From: Lunatibacter salilacus
GTDB taxonomy: Bacteria; Bacteroidota; Bacteroidia; Cytophagales; Cyclobacteriaceae
DNA: 64,000 bases
Assembly: GCF_009797935.1 (NCBI RefSeq)
Contig: NZ_VOLC01000010.1
Span: 1 to 64,000 of the forward strand
Direction of reading: 5' to 3'
Shown: positions 43,796 to 53,791 of the stretch, in pieces
Position numbering within the stretch: position 1 is the first letter of the stretch
Layout of the letters: each line of letters begins with the position of its first letter
The notes under the pieces: generated by a model
Seen by the model: only the letters and a program-made list of their open reading frames with translations
Told to the model about the DNA's origin: nothing
The model's database searches: none
Position numbers and translations under genes: made by a program

Positions 43796-45181
43796 ATGAT
43801 CAAATATATTATAGCTATCACAGTCATGTGCTGTGCCCTTGCGGTCGCCTTCCCATTGTATGGGCAGCAACCAAAAGCGAATACCTTAGGCAATTTGTGG
43901 CCAAAAGTAGAAGAGAATTATCCGGGGGTTGGCGTAAAAAATTCGGATGTTGAAGCAGCAAAGCTCAATGAGCGGGCTGTAAAAAGCGGAATGCTTCCCC
44001 AGCTAAAAGCTCAGGCACAAACTACCTACGGTACCTACGAGGGAAGTGCAGGAGCATTTTTCCCGCAACCAGGTTTCTTCAATGTAAGCGGTTCCGGAAG
44101 TTCCCTAAATGGGAGCAACATGGCCGCCAACAGTTTCGGCTCCACTACTATTGACTGGGAGCTTTTTTCCTTCGGCAGACTTCGCAAGGAAAATGAGGCT
44201 GCGAAAGCTTTGTCAAGTAAATCCATAAGTGAAAAGGATGCTTACTTGCTTAGTCTTAAAAAGCTATTATCAGAACGCTACATTTCTCTTTTGTATAATG
44301 AGGCCAAGCTGACTTGGACTGAAAATAATGTTGAACGTCTTAATGATATTCGCAAAACCACTTCCGGGTTGTCGGCTTCCGGCCTAAAGCCTGCAGCGGA
44401 TAGTTTGCTGGCATCTTCCTCCTATATCCAATCAATGGGAGAGAATGATAAATGGAAAGGGTATAAGGAAGCCGCCTTTATCAAATTATTGGAGTTATAT
44501 GCCGGCGACACAATAAATTATATCGCATCCACCTACCGTTTTAGCAATCCGGAAAGAAATCATTTAAATATCAACAACACTGTAGATCCTTCGCATCCTA
44601 TACTCAATGCGTTGGATAAACAGGCCCAATTTTATGCTGTTAGCGGTGAAGCACAAAAAAGAGCTTCATTGCCATCTCTGCATTTGTTAGGGGGATATGC
44701 CTATAGAGGGACTGGAATCAATTCCAATGGAACCGAATCAGGATCTTGGAGTGACGGTTTTAATAATAGCACCAAAAATTTTCTCGTTGGTGTCGGTGTC
44801 ACATGGAATATTACCAGTCTTCACACCAACCATTTTAAGGGTGAAGAGCTCTTAAAAGAAGCCGAAAGTGAAAAGCTACTTTACTCACAATACGAGCAGG
44901 CAATGCGAGCCGACCTGACTGCATCGCAGGCAAAAATTTTCCAACAATCCGAACAGCTTCAAAAAACCAGATTAGGGGTAAAGCAATCCCAGGATGCCTA
45001 CAATATGTATCTGGCGCGATACAAGAGCGGTCTCATTACACTCAGTGAATTGTTGCAGATCCGCACTTTATTAGAGCATGCTGAGAATAATCATATCGAG
45101 GCTTCACGGGAATATTGGATGCTCGTGGCTTACGAGGCGGAACTGACCGCAGATTTCGACTATCTCTTCAACAACCTTTAA
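43796..45181 (+). CDS. TolC-family outer membrane efflux protein
   Basis: 461 residues with a signal peptide (VMCCALAVAFPLYGQQ). Two halves of long alternating helices are typical of the outer membrane channel (OEP) fold, each beginning with a P-rich, tyrosine-rich strand region (AQTTYGTYEGSAG, HLLGGYAYRGTGI). The C-terminal half has YNMYLARYKSGLITLSELLQIRTLLEHAE, the usual last helix pair. It forms the outer membrane exit of the tripartite pump with the following two genes. The spacing to the RND gene is 9 bp. Confidence 0.93.
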   Translation: MIKYIIAITVMCCALAVAFPLYGQQPKANTLGNLWPKVEENYPGVGVKNSDVEAAKLNERAVKSGMLPQLKAQAQTTYGTYEGSAGAFFPQPGFFNVSGSGSSLNGSNMAANSFGSTTIDWELFSFGRLRKENEAAKALSSKSISEKDAYLLSLKKLLSERYISLLYNEAKLTWTENNVERLNDIRKTTSGLSASGLKPAADSLLASSSYIQSMGENDKWKGYKEAAFIKLLELYAGDTINYIASTYRFSNPERNHLNINNTVDPSHPILNALDKQAQFYAVSGEAQKRASLPSLHLLGGYAYRGTGINSNGTESGSWSDGFNNSTKNFLVGVGVTWNITSLHTNHFKGEELLKEAESEKLLYSQYEQAMRADLTASQAKIFQQSEQLQKTRLGVKQSQDAYNMYLARYKSGLITLSELLQIRTLLEHAENNHIEASREYWMLVAYEAELTADFDYLFNNL

Positions 45182-45190
45182 TCTTCAAGC

Positions 45191-48100
45191 ATGAACATCA
45201 TAAGATTTGCATTAAGGAAGCCCATAGCCATAATGGTGATGGTGCTGGCAATAGCTGTCTTTTCCTATAGCACGATAAGTAAAATCAACGTAGATATTTT
45301 TCCTGAGGTGGAATTACCGGCGATGTACATCGCAATGCCTTATGGAGGATTATCCCCATCCTATATGGATGGTTTTATGGCCAACGAGTTCCAAAAGGTC
45401 TTGCTATTTGTAGGTGGAGTAAAGAATATTGATTTTAAAAGTATCCAGGGTTTGACTCTGATGAAACTTACCTTTTATCCCGGGACCAATATGTCGCAGG
45501 CAGCAGGTGAAGTTTCTACATCGGTTTCAAGGGCAATGGGATTCCTGCCATCCGGAGCTGTTCCCCCGATCGTAGTTCGTTTTGACGGAAGTTCACTTCC
45601 CGTTGGGCAACTAATCTTTGAAAGCGATCAGCGGTCAGTCAATGAAATACAGACACTGGTGCTGACCAGAATTAGACCAATGTTTGTGGAGATACCCGGT
45701 ATCACCGCTCCGGCTCCGTTCGGTGGAAATATTCGATCGATTGTGATCAACGTTGATCCCGAAGCAATGCAGGCAAACGGGCTGAGTCCCGAGGATATAA
45801 CTGTTGCAATTACGAAAAGTAGTCTTCCCTCTCCCGCAGGAAATATTAGAATCGGGGATGAAAACCTGATGGCTCCACTTAACTCCCTCGCAAAGAGCCC
45901 TGAAGAATTCTTAAACACACCTATTAAAACGGGTGACAATCGCACCGTATATGTCAGGGATGTTGCCAGGGTAGAAGATGCCGCCGACCAGACTGCCGGA
46001 TATGCATTGATCAATGGCAAACGGTCGGTTTATCTTCCGATCATCAAAAAAGCTGATGCCTCAACGCTTGACGCAGTGCAGAACCTTAAATCGGCTCTTC
46101 CCATGTTGAAGAATCAATTGCCGGAAGATGTCAATATTCGTTACGAGTTTGATCAGTCTACCTATATCGAAAGGTCACTATCCAACCTTATTCATGAGGG
46201 AATTTTGGGTGCTGTTTTCACGGGCTTGATCATACTCTTGTTTTTGGGCGATACCCGTGGGGCTTTAATAGTCGTATTGACTATCCCGATCGCTGTTCTT
46301 TCAGCTGTTATGGTTCTTTACCTTTTCGGTCAAACTATCAATATCATGACATTGAGTGGCTTGGCTTTATCGATAGGAATCCTTGTGGATGAAGCGACGG
46401 TGACGATAGAAAACATTCATCAGCACATGGAAATGAAGAAGGGCAAGCAACGCGCCATCGTGGATGCACTGCTGGAAATCTCCACTCCCAAACTATTGAT
46501 ATTGTTCTGTATCCTTGCTGTTTTGACCCCGGCCTTTGTCATGACCGGCCTCCCAAGAGATATGTTCATGCCTTTATCCATGGCTGTTGCATTTGCTATG
46601 ATTGCCTCTTTTTTGGCATCACAGACTTTTGTACCCATACTGGCCAATTGGATGATGAAGAACAAACACCATGAGGTCGCTAACATCCCAAGGAAACGAG
46701 CTTTCTTTGAAAAGTTCAGGGTGAATTATTCCTACAGGATGCGTAAGTATTCAAAAAAATCGCTTTCCCTGTTTATCATGTATGTTGTGGTAGCTGGTGG
46801 TTTATCAGCATTGCTGTTAACCGTTGTAGGTACTGATGTCATGCCGGTTTCAAATAGTGGGGATTTTCAGCTGCGGATACAGGCACCACAAGGCAGCAGG
46901 CTTGAGGTAACCGAGAAACTTGTTCGGGATATTACAGAGGATATCAAAGAGCAGATTCCTGAAAACGGCATTATCATCACCTCAGCCTTTGTTGGAATGC
47001 ACCCCGCTGGCTCACCAATCAATGCCATTTTTCTTTTCACCAATGCTTCACATGAAGCTGTCTTACAGGTGTCTGTAGATCAAGAGATTTATGATGGTTC
47101 AATGGAGGATTTGAAAGAGAAAATCAGAAATGTAATTGCTCAAAATCATCCCGAATCCCAGTTCAATTTTGAGCCTACGGAGCTGACCGAAAAAATAATG
47201 GGACAGGGAGCCATGACACCTATTGAAGTCAAAGTAGGTGCTCGTCAGGTATTAGAAGCTCATGCCCATGCCTCGAAGATTGAAGCCAATCTGAAAAATG
47301 TTCCCTTTTTGAGGGATGTCAGAATAGTCGAACCCGTTGCCTATCCAAATTTGGAAATCGAGGTAGACCGTGACCTTGCCGGACAGTTTGGACTGACCAT
47401 GCAGGAAATTACACGGAGCCTTGTAACCGCAACTTCGTCCACCAGATTTACAGACAAAAACCTCTGGGTTGATCCCAAGTCAGGGTTGGTCTTCCAGGTT
47501 CAGGTACAGATACCGGAGTCAATTATGTCTTCAGAAGAAAAATTGCGGTCTCTGCCTTTGAAAAAAGGAAGCATACGCCCCGTATTGGAAGATGTCGCAA
47601 CTATCCGAAGGGTCACTGCCCCAGCTCAGGTAAACCGTAAAGGTCCAAACCGTTATGTAACTGTCATAGCCAACGTCTATGGCAAGGATTTGGGCACAGC
47701 TTCTCGGGCAGTAAAAACTGCTATAAAAGAGGCAGGGGAACCACCGCGTGGAACTACAATATGGACAGAAGGGACCCTACAGCTTCTTGATGATACATTA
47801 GGCAGCCTCTTGGCTGGTTTGGGTGTCGCTATTATTGCAATTTTCCTTATGCTGTCGGCATACTACCAGTCGTTCAAAGTGCCTATGATTATACTGGCCG
47901 TGGTACCCGCGGTTATTGCCGGAAGTCTTACCATTCTCTTTCTGACGAGTAGTACGCTCAATCTTCAATCCTACATGGGAATTATCATGTCCATTGGAGT
48001 CTCGGTATCGAATGCTGTCCTACTGGTAAACCAAGCTGAATTTTACAGAAGAAATTTAGCTTTGAAACCCGTAAATGCTGCAAGACTGGCAGCTTCCTCC

Positions 48101-48361
48101 AGGTTGAGACCGGTATTGATGACTGCCACTGCCATGGTTGCAGGGATGTTGCCCATGGCTATTGGTTGGGGAGATGGTGCCGAACAGGTTGCCCCATTGG
48201 CGAGGGCTGTTATTGGCGGTCTTCTGGCATCTACCGCAACCATTTTACTGCTTCTTCCGCATTTCTTTTCTTCCATGATGTCAAAGACAGGCAACATTAG
48301 TCCGTCTTTGGACCCTGATGATGAAGAGAGCAAGTATTATTTAGAAAAAGCAATATCATAA
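45191..48361 (+). CDS. RND efflux transporter permease
   Basis: The 1056-residue inner-membrane antiporter has the two-times-six-helix RND plan. The N-terminus FALRKPIAIMVMVLAIAVF leads to the first porter domain, and GLALSIGILVDEATVTIENIH (about 393-413) carries the helix-4 Asp residue region. A second porter domain with VEVDRDLAGQFGL-like sequence and a C-terminal helix set with GIIMSIGVSVSNAVLLVNQAEFYRR complete it. Only one acidic residue (VDEATV) stands where many pumps have DD, as in a common subgroup. Substrate is not predictable. Middle gene of the TolC-RND-adaptor operon. Confidence 0.95.
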   Translation: MNIIRFALRKPIAIMVMVLAIAVFSYSTISKINVDIFPEVELPAMYIAMPYGGLSPSYMDGFMANEFQKVLLFVGGVKNIDFKSIQGLTLMKLTFYPGTNMSQAAGEVSTSVSRAMGFLPSGAVPPIVVRFDGSSLPVGQLIFESDQRSVNEIQTLVLTRIRPMFVEIPGITAPAPFGGNIRSIVINVDPEAMQANGLSPEDITVAITKSSLPSPAGNIRIGDENLMAPLNSLAKSPEEFLNTPIKTGDNRTVYVRDVARVEDAADQTAGYALINGKRSVYLPIIKKADASTLDAVQNLKSALPMLKNQLPEDVNIRYEFDQSTYIERSLSNLIHEGILGAVFTGLIILLFLGDTRGALIVVLTIPIAVLSAVMVLYLFGQTINIMTLSGLALSIGILVDEATVTIENIHQHMEMKKGKQRAIVDALLEISTPKLLILFCILAVLTPAFVMTGLPRDMFMPLSMAVAFAMIASFLASQTFVPILANWMMKNKHHEVANIPRKRAFFEKFRVNYSYRMRKYSKKSLSLFIMYVVVAGGLSALLLTVVGTDVMPVSNSGDFQLRIQAPQGSRLEVTEKLVRDITEDIKEQIPENGIIITSAFVGMHPAGSPINAIFLFTNASHEAVLQVSVDQEIYDGSMEDLKEKIRNVIAQNHPESQFNFEPTELTEKIMGQGAMTPIEVKVGARQVLEAHAHASKIEANLKNVPFLRDVRIVEPVAYPNLEIEVDRDLAGQFGLTMQEITRSLVTATSSTRFTDKNLWVDPKSGLVFQVQVQIPESIMSSEEKLRSLPLKKGSIRPVLEDVATIRRVTAPAQVNRKGPNRYVTVIANVYGKDLGTASRAVKTAIKEAGEPPRGTTIWTEGTLQLLDDTLGSLLAGLGVAIIAIFLMLSAYYQSFKVPMIILAVVPAVIAGSLTILFLTSSTLNLQSYMGIIMSIGVSVSNAVLLVNQAEFYRRNLALKPVNAARLAASSRLRPVLMTATAMVAGMLPMAIGWGDGAEQVAPLARAVIGGLLASTATILLLLPHFFSSMMSKTGNISPSLDPDDEESKYYLEKAIS

Positions 48362-48379
48362 AACATAATTCCTAAAAAG

Positions 48380-49477
48380 ATGAATCATATAATTTTAAGA
48401 AATAAGTCATTATTGGCAATGGCCACAGTTCTGGTATTGGTGTCCGCAGCATGTTCTTCACCCGATGAAAAAACGGAAGTGACACAGAAAAGTGTGGTGA
48501 AGACAATTTCATATCCTACAGTCCCCGTAAAGTTCATCAATCCGGAATATGAAATATCAGTTCCGGCAGAACTGAAACCGTTCGAACAGGTAGAAGTACA
48601 TGCCAGAGTAAGTGGTTTTGTAAAGCAGTTACTCGTGGACCGGGGAGATTATGTTCGAAAAGGGCAACTCTTGGCTGTATTGGAAGCTCCTGAAATGAAT
48701 CAGACATACCTTTCGGACAAATCAACCGAGCAAAAGTTATACGGCGATTTCCAATTTGCGATACAGGCATATGAGCGTTTGGTCTCTGCCTCGAAAACAG
48801 AAGGAGCCGTTGCTGCTATTGAACTGGAAAGAGCAAAGAGTTTAATGGAAAGTGCCGAAGCTACGTACAATGCCTCCAAGGCAGGCTCGGCGCACTCTTC
48901 ACAACTACAGCAATATCTCCGCATCACTGCACCTTTTGATGGGGTAATAACGAATAGAAATATTTCAGTAGGCGCATTGGTAGGTACAGGTGCCAATCTT
49001 CCTTTGTTTATGATGGCTCAGGGAAACAAGCTACGTTTAACATTATCCCTTCCCGAAAAACATGCTGCATCCGTTAAAAAGGGAATGCAAGCCACTTTTA
49101 CCGTCAGTTCGCAACCGGGAAAAACGTTTCCTGCGGCCTTGTCCCGTACATCGGGTTTACTGGACCAGCAGGACCGGTCGCTAACCTTGGAGTTTGATGT
49201 AGAAAACCCTTCTGGGGAACTGCAGGGCGGTGATTATGCACAAGTGAAACTAAAGTTACAACGCAAAAACTCTTCCTATTGGGTACCTACTCAAAGTGTC
49301 CTCAGTACGCAGAGGGGAACTTACATTATGACCTTGAATGAAAAGAAAATGCAACGTATTGCCGTTAAAGAAGGCATACGGTTGGATAGCCTGACAGAGG
49401 TGTTTGGTAATCTTTCATCCAATGATAACATCCTTTTAAAACCATCTGAAGAAATCAAAGAAGGGATTATTAACTAA
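48380..49477 (+). CDS. RND periplasmic adaptor (HlyD-family lipoprotein)
   Basis: 365 residues with a lipoprotein signal (LLAMATVLVLVSAAC). The lipoyl-like first half is clear (EVHARVSGFVKQLLVDRGDYV RKGQ, about 72-95). A coiled helical hairpin (about 105-160) follows, then the second lipoyl half RITAPFDGVITNRNISVGALV. The beta-barrel and membrane-proximal parts follow. It joins the RND permease to TolC. It lies 18 bp after the RND gene and is followed by a terminator, so the operon ends here. Confidence 0.93.
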   Translation: MNHIILRNKSLLAMATVLVLVSAACSSPDEKTEVTQKSVVKTISYPTVPVKFINPEYEISVPAELKPFEQVEVHARVSGFVKQLLVDRGDYVRKGQLLAVLEAPEMNQTYLSDKSTEQKLYGDFQFAIQAYERLVSASKTEGAVAAIELERAKSLMESAEATYNASKAGSAHSSQLQQYLRITAPFDGVITNRNISVGALVGTGANLPLFMMAQGNKLRLTLSLPEKHAASVKKGMQATFTVSSQPGKTFPAALSRTSGLLDQQDRSLTLEFDVENPSGELQGGDYAQVKLKLQRKNSSYWVPTQSVLSTQRGTYIMTLNEKKMQRIAVKEGIRLDSLTEVFGNLSSNDNILLKPSEEIKEGIIN

Positions 49478-49507
49478 TGAACCCAAGTTAATTGGAACCA
49501 AATGTAT

Positions 49508-49560
49508 AAATCCTCTAAATAATGACCATTCTTGTTATTTAGAGGGTTTATATAATTTTT
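49508..49560 (+). terminator. Terminator of the RND operon
   Basis: CCTCTAAATAA (49512-49522) pairs perfectly with TTATTTAGAGG (49535-49545), followed by a T-rich tract to 49560. Confidence 0.8.
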
Positions 49561-49736
49561 GACATGGGGAAAAATCACTTGACTTGTATTTTGACAACAT
49601 AATCTGTTGTGACATTTTTCCATTTTTGGATCTAAAATTGTTAGGGTAAAAATGGATAAACCTCAAAAAATATAAATCAGGAAAAAGTGTTTTTGTTTCC
49701 GGAATCTACTATAACTCAACCTAAAAAAAATATAAC

Positions 49737-51164
49737 ATGGAATTAAATATAGTTTATCTAAATGATGTGCATGGTTATTTAGAACCGCACAAAGAATTGT
49801 TCTACAATAACCAACGAGAATTTACTGAAACTGTTGGAGGGTATTCCCGCATTTCAACGTTGATTAAGGGAATTAGACAAAAAAATAATTCAACTTTATT
49901 ATTCGATGGAGGGGATACTTTTCACGGAACATTACCCTTAGTAAGTTCTAAGGGTGAGGCGGTTATACCGGTGCTAAATGAACTTTCTTTCAATGCCATG
50001 GTAGGTCATTGGGATTTTGCATATGGACCTAAGCAACTTAAAAATTTGTTGTCGAAGCTGAGTTATTCGATGCTGGGAATAAATGTTTACAATATGGATG
50101 GGAGTCTTTTTCTTCAGCCTTTTATAACAATACAAAAGGAAAACCTGAAAATTGGGGTGATTGGTGTTTGTTCTAATATTATTGATAAAACAATGCCTTC
50201 AGAATTTAGTGAAGGGCTAAAAATCACCGATGGAATTGATGAATTACCTGGATACATAAAGCAGCTAAAGAACGATAAAGTTGATATTATCTTCTTGTTG
50301 TCTCACAATGGATTTCCTCAGGACATGCATATGCTTAAGCAAGTTGAAGGCATAGATGTTTGTTTGAGTGCCCATACACACAATCGTCTATATGAACCTG
50401 TTTTGGTGAATAAATCCATAGTCATTCAGTGCGGTTGCCACGGATCGTTTCTGGGCCATTTAAAATTAAAGATAGAAGACAAACGAATTACTGGCCATGA
50501 ATATGATTTATTAAAAGTAGGGAATCACATTTCTCCTGATGCCGAAATGGAAAAGATAATCCATACCATATTACAACCGTATGAAGCCGTAAAAAATAAT
50601 CTGATCGGTAGTACAGAAGTGACATTGCATAGGTATAATACCATGAATTCATCTATGGATAATTTTCTATTGAATGCTATTAAGTATGTAAGTGGTACTG
50701 AAATCTCATTTTCAAATGGATGGCGCTATGGTGCACCTATAGAAAAAGGTAATATCACAGAAGAAGATTTGTTCAATATCATTCCAATGGATCCACCTGT
50801 TTCCACAGTAGATTTGACTGGACAGGAAATTATTGATATGCTGGAGGAAAACCTTGAACGAACTTTTTCATCAGACCCGATGAAGCAGATGGGCGGATAT
50901 GTTAAAAGGTGTTCAGGTTTACGCGTAAACCTTCGCATTGAAAACCCGGTGGGGCATCGTATTCAGGAAATATATTTTGGCGGAAAGCATCTCAACCCCA
51001 AAGAAATTTATAAAGTGAGTTTTGTGACTTCACAAGGTGTTCCAAAAAATATTGGAAAAAACAGAAAGGTAATGGATATCAAGGCCATTGAAGCGATGGC
51101 GGAATTCCTGAAGGCACACCCAAAATTCGACGTTAATGATGATAACTTATTTGCATTGGTGTAA
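49737..51164 (+). CDS. SoxB-like bifunctional metallophosphatase/5'-nucleotidase
   Basis: 475 residues in the UshA/SoxB superfamily. Metal-binding segments are IVYLNDVHGYL (about 4-14), LLFDGGDTFHG (about 54-64), GHWDFAYG (about 95-102), LLSHNGF (about 188-194) and CLSAHTHNRL (about 213-222). The C-terminal 5'-nucleotidase domain follows (about 300-470). In nucleotidases the third motif is GNHEFD; GHW(E/D)F is the version of SoxB thiosulfohydrolases. No signal peptide is present, so the protein seems cytoplasmic, which is unusual for both families. No other sox gene lies nearby. Substrate is open. Confidence 0.85.
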   Translation: MELNIVYLNDVHGYLEPHKELFYNNQREFTETVGGYSRISTLIKGIRQKNNSTLLFDGGDTFHGTLPLVSSKGEAVIPVLNELSFNAMVGHWDFAYGPKQLKNLLSKLSYSMLGINVYNMDGSLFLQPFITIQKENLKIGVIGVCSNIIDKTMPSEFSEGLKITDGIDELPGYIKQLKNDKVDIIFLLSHNGFPQDMHMLKQVEGIDVCLSAHTHNRLYEPVLVNKSIVIQCGCHGSFLGHLKLKIEDKRITGHEYDLLKVGNHISPDAEMEKIIHTILQPYEAVKNNLIGSTEVTLHRYNTMNSSMDNFLLNAIKYVSGTEISFSNGWRYGAPIEKGNITEEDLFNIIPMDPPVSTVDLTGQEIIDMLEENLERTFSSDPMKQMGGYVKRCSGLRVNLRIENPVGHRIQEIYFGGKHLNPKEIYKVSFVTSQGVPKNIGKNRKVMDIKAIEAMAEFLKAHPKFDVNDDNLFALV

Positions 51165-51638
51165 TAAAAGGGCAGCGGCACTCGTACGTAGAATAGAATT
51201 TTAGTTCCAGTAAAAGAGAAAAACAATTCAAAATATTGTTAAGTTTTAAAAATATTTAGCAGGCTTTTAATTATGATAAGTAATTTAAAGAAGGATTTAA
51301 ATTTATTATAAAATGAAAACAAGCCGTATAAAAAGACCTTTATTAAAAACAAGATTTATTGTCCAAGGATTTCTGAAAATCAAAATTTCACATTTCTCAT
51401 TTTGAAAGCCTATTCCCTACTTTTTAGGCATTGAGTGCTTCGGCCTCAAACTTCTGCTTGATTACAGGCGAGCACTCCATTCAAATTCCATCTCTTTTTG
51501 GACACCATACATATACTCCCGCTCTTTAACTGCACCAAATAATTGACGCCATCTAGGGCCCATAAAATAGCCTGCAGAAGATGTTCAGCAGGCTATTCAT
51601 ATATGTTTCGAATTTACTTAATAGCCCATTTCCCCCAT
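51165..51638. other. Gap with a 33-codon minus-strand ORF of unknown origin
   Basis: The 474-bp gap holds one protein-like fragment on the minus strand at 51462-51563 (MGPRWRQLFGAVKEREYMYG and onward, ending EWSARL). It resembles no family I know and may be a relic. The rest is AT-rich and empty. Confidence 0.3.
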
Positions 51639-52913
51639 TTAGCGTTGGCTGGCAGAAGTTACTCCGATCAGGTAAGCCAAGGCTTCTTCAACATTCTCGA
51701 TAAAAATGGTAGAATGTCCAAAATTGTTTACAGAAATGCTTTTGTGCAACCTTTTACTCCGAGGAGGAAAGATTTTGGAAGCGTAAAGCTGGTCATGCCA
51801 GAAGGGAATTATATAATCCCCGGTAGTATGAATAGTTACCAGGGGAAAATCAATAAGTGTGCCCGAGGTTTCGTATCTCCATATATTGAACCTCACCCTG
51901 GGATAATCAGGTTCGTTAATCCGCTGTATTTCTCTATTTAATTTTCTATCATCCGATGATCCGGAGTAAACTTCTTTCCAATTGTTGAACGGAACTCCTT
52001 TAAATACAATTCGGGCGTTCTCGCTAAACATCATGTTAAACCTTAACAGCTCAAGAACAGCGGTACCCACTGCCACAGGATTCGTATAATCCACTGTAGC
52101 TTTTGCAGTTTTCATCAACTCCAAGACCTTTGTAGGATGATTCTGCATTATCAAAATGATCTTTTGTTGCAACTCCCCGGACTTCCATGCACGCGTTATA
52201 TCAGGATGCACCCCATCTTTGGGGTTTCCAAGATCAATACCTTCAGCCATAAGTTCCGCTCCGAAAAAGTAATTGAATAATACGTGAAAATTCCCGTTGT
52301 ACTGTAATTGTTTTTGAAAACTTCCAATCGGGGCACAAATGGAAATACCACCATCAAAAAGATAGCCGTATTTCTCAATTGTCTTTACAGTCACAAGCCC
52401 CCCTTCGGAGGGACCTCCTATGAATAAGATATCCGGAGCGGAATAATCGGGACGGATTTTAAAAAAAAGCCGTGTCAAATCCGCCAATTTTTTCATATCC
52501 TCCACTGCTTCCAAAACCACAAGCCCATTATCCCGGTAACTGGAACTCGCATATCCAATTCCCTTGCCATTTAAAATATCTTCGACGGATACCCCTCCTA
52601 TCTTATCTTCAGGCAGTTTTACAGGTTCATAGGGAACCGGGTCAACAATACCATGTGCATAAAAGAACAAATACCTTTTTGGCAAGGAATTCCAGATAAT
52701 AGGATTGGGCAGGCTTAGCTGCCATTTCGCTCCTCCATGTTCCCCAACAAAAGTTCCGGGTTCAATTTCCTCGTAATCCAAGGTGCGTGGATTTCTTATT
52801 TCTGGATCCCAAAACGTTCTATCGTGACAGGATACGACAAAGATAACTGTAAGAATAGCCCACATAGGGGCCATCCGCCACGTTTTAGCTAATAACTTCT
52901 TTTTAGTTTTCAT
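51639..52913 (-). CDS. Secreted alpha/beta-hydrolase family lipoprotein
   Basis: 424 residues with an N-terminal membrane/lipoprotein signal (AILTVIFVVSC, cysteine near residue 29). The alpha/beta-hydrolase nucleophile elbow is seen as FIGGPSEGGLVTV (about 164-176), with serine in G-P-S-E-G. A possible acid lies in VTIHTTGDYIIPFW (about 357-370) and the histidine in NNFGHSTIF (about 401-409). The family resembles Bacteroidota secreted prolyl-oligopeptidase-like hydrolases, but the substrate is not clear. The gene is monocistronic. Confidence 0.75.
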   Translation of the reverse strand: MKTKKKLLAKTWRMAPMWAILTVIFVVSCHDRTFWDPEIRNPRTLDYEEIEPGTFVGEHGGAKWQLSLPNPIIWNSLPKRYLFFYAHGIVDPVPYEPVKLPEDKIGGVSVEDILNGKGIGYASSSYRDNGLVVLEAVEDMKKLADLTRLFFKIRPDYSAPDILFIGGPSEGGLVTVKTIEKYGYLFDGGISICAPIGSFQKQLQYNGNFHVLFNYFFGAELMAEGIDLGNPKDGVHPDITRAWKSGELQQKIILIMQNHPTKVLELMKTAKATVDYTNPVAVGTAVLELLRFNMMFSENARIVFKGVPFNNWKEVYSGSSDDRKLNREIQRINEPDYPRVRFNIWRYETSGTLIDFPLVTIHTTGDYIIPFWHDQLYASKIFPPRSKRLHKSISVNNFGHSTIFIENVEEALAYLIGVTSASQR

Positions 52914-53120
52914 GACTTTTGGTTAGTAGGTGGGAAATACTAAGAAAATATAGAAACAGAAAATCAACAAATAGATTTATAATGGCAGTGCAGAGAAGAA
53001 ATTTATAAAAAAAAAGAAATTAATCCGAGACTTTTAATATAATTATTTTAGCATAAGATTTTAAAAATGAACTATTTAGCTACGGATAGTGTCGATACTT
53101 ATCATACAATTGCAAAATAA

Positions 53121-53384
53121 ATAAGTGGGATAATCGATTGGTCTGAGGGGCAAGTAAGTGACCCCGCCATGGATTTTTCCGGTCATTGTGCAGTTTTTGG
53201 GGAAGAAAGTTTGAAAGAACTGATCAGTATATATGAGCAAATGGGAGGCAAAACGTGGGATAAACTATACGAGCAAGCTATAGAAAGGCAGGCCGCTTCG
53301 CCATTAAACTATGCGTTCTTTGCCATCAATACAAATGATGAAAAGCATCTACAGGCGGCAAAAAAACAGCTTGGTTTATTCTAA
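53121..53384 (+). pseudogene. C-terminal relic of an APH-family phosphotransferase
   Basis: The frame opens after a stop with ISGIIDWSEGQVSDPAMDFS and then GHCAVFGEESLKELISIYE. It continues with a QMGG turn and helices to a normal-looking end. IIDWS...DPAxDF is the metal-binding (DFG-like) region of aminoglycoside/macrolide phosphotransferases. The whole kinase N-lobe and catalytic loop are missing in all frames. The ATG at 53169 lies after the motif, so it is not a real start. Inactive remnant. Confidence 0.6.
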
Positions 53385-53454
53385 CCTGAAATTGATTGAA
53401 CCCATTAATTTCACATTTTCCCCAAATTTTATCCGGACCGCTTTATAACAGTTT

Positions 53455-53661
53455 TTGATTAATTCGGAATGTTGCTATATTCCTAGCCTTAAAATCCCCT
53501 TCTATCAGGTCGTCAAAGAAGGCGAAAAGTTATGGGAGGGGCACTTGGATATTGAATTCCAATTTCAAAACGAAAGGATATATGCAGACCGGAACCTCAA
53601 ACTCCCAAAGGATGAAAAAGAACTGGAATATATTTCCTTCTATTTTTATGAAATAAGATAA
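53455..53661 (+). CDS. Small hypothetical protein with TTG start
   Basis: 68 codons from a TTG; no ATG lies at the beginning. The middle is beta-like (KIPFYQVVKEGEKLWEGHL), and the end ELEYISFYFYEIR is hydrophobic-aromatic. Unassigned. It lies between two relics, so it may itself be a fragment. Confidence 0.3.
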   Translation: MINSECCYIPSLKIPFYQVVKEGEKLWEGHLDIEFQFQNERIYADRNLKLPKDEKELEYISFYFYEIR

Positions 53662-53691
53662 GGGCAAAACTAAAACCTAATGTAATACAGA

Positions 53692-53790
53692 ATGCCTAAT
53701 TACCTTTTATCTGTTAAAGCAGATGAAGATTTGGAGGATATTGCTGATTATTCTCTTGAGACTGGGGGGAAAAACAAACTCTTGAATACC
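53692..53790 (+). pseudogene. N-terminal relic of a ParE-type toxin gene
   Basis: MPNYLLSVKADEDLEDIADY followed by SLETGG is the usual N-terminus of ParE/RelE toxins of this phylum (normally about 100 residues). Similarity stops after about 30 residues, and the frame runs on antisense to the GH43 gene end. No ParD-like antitoxin gene is seen upstream. Truncated and inactive. Confidence 0.6.
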
Positions 53791-53791
53791 C

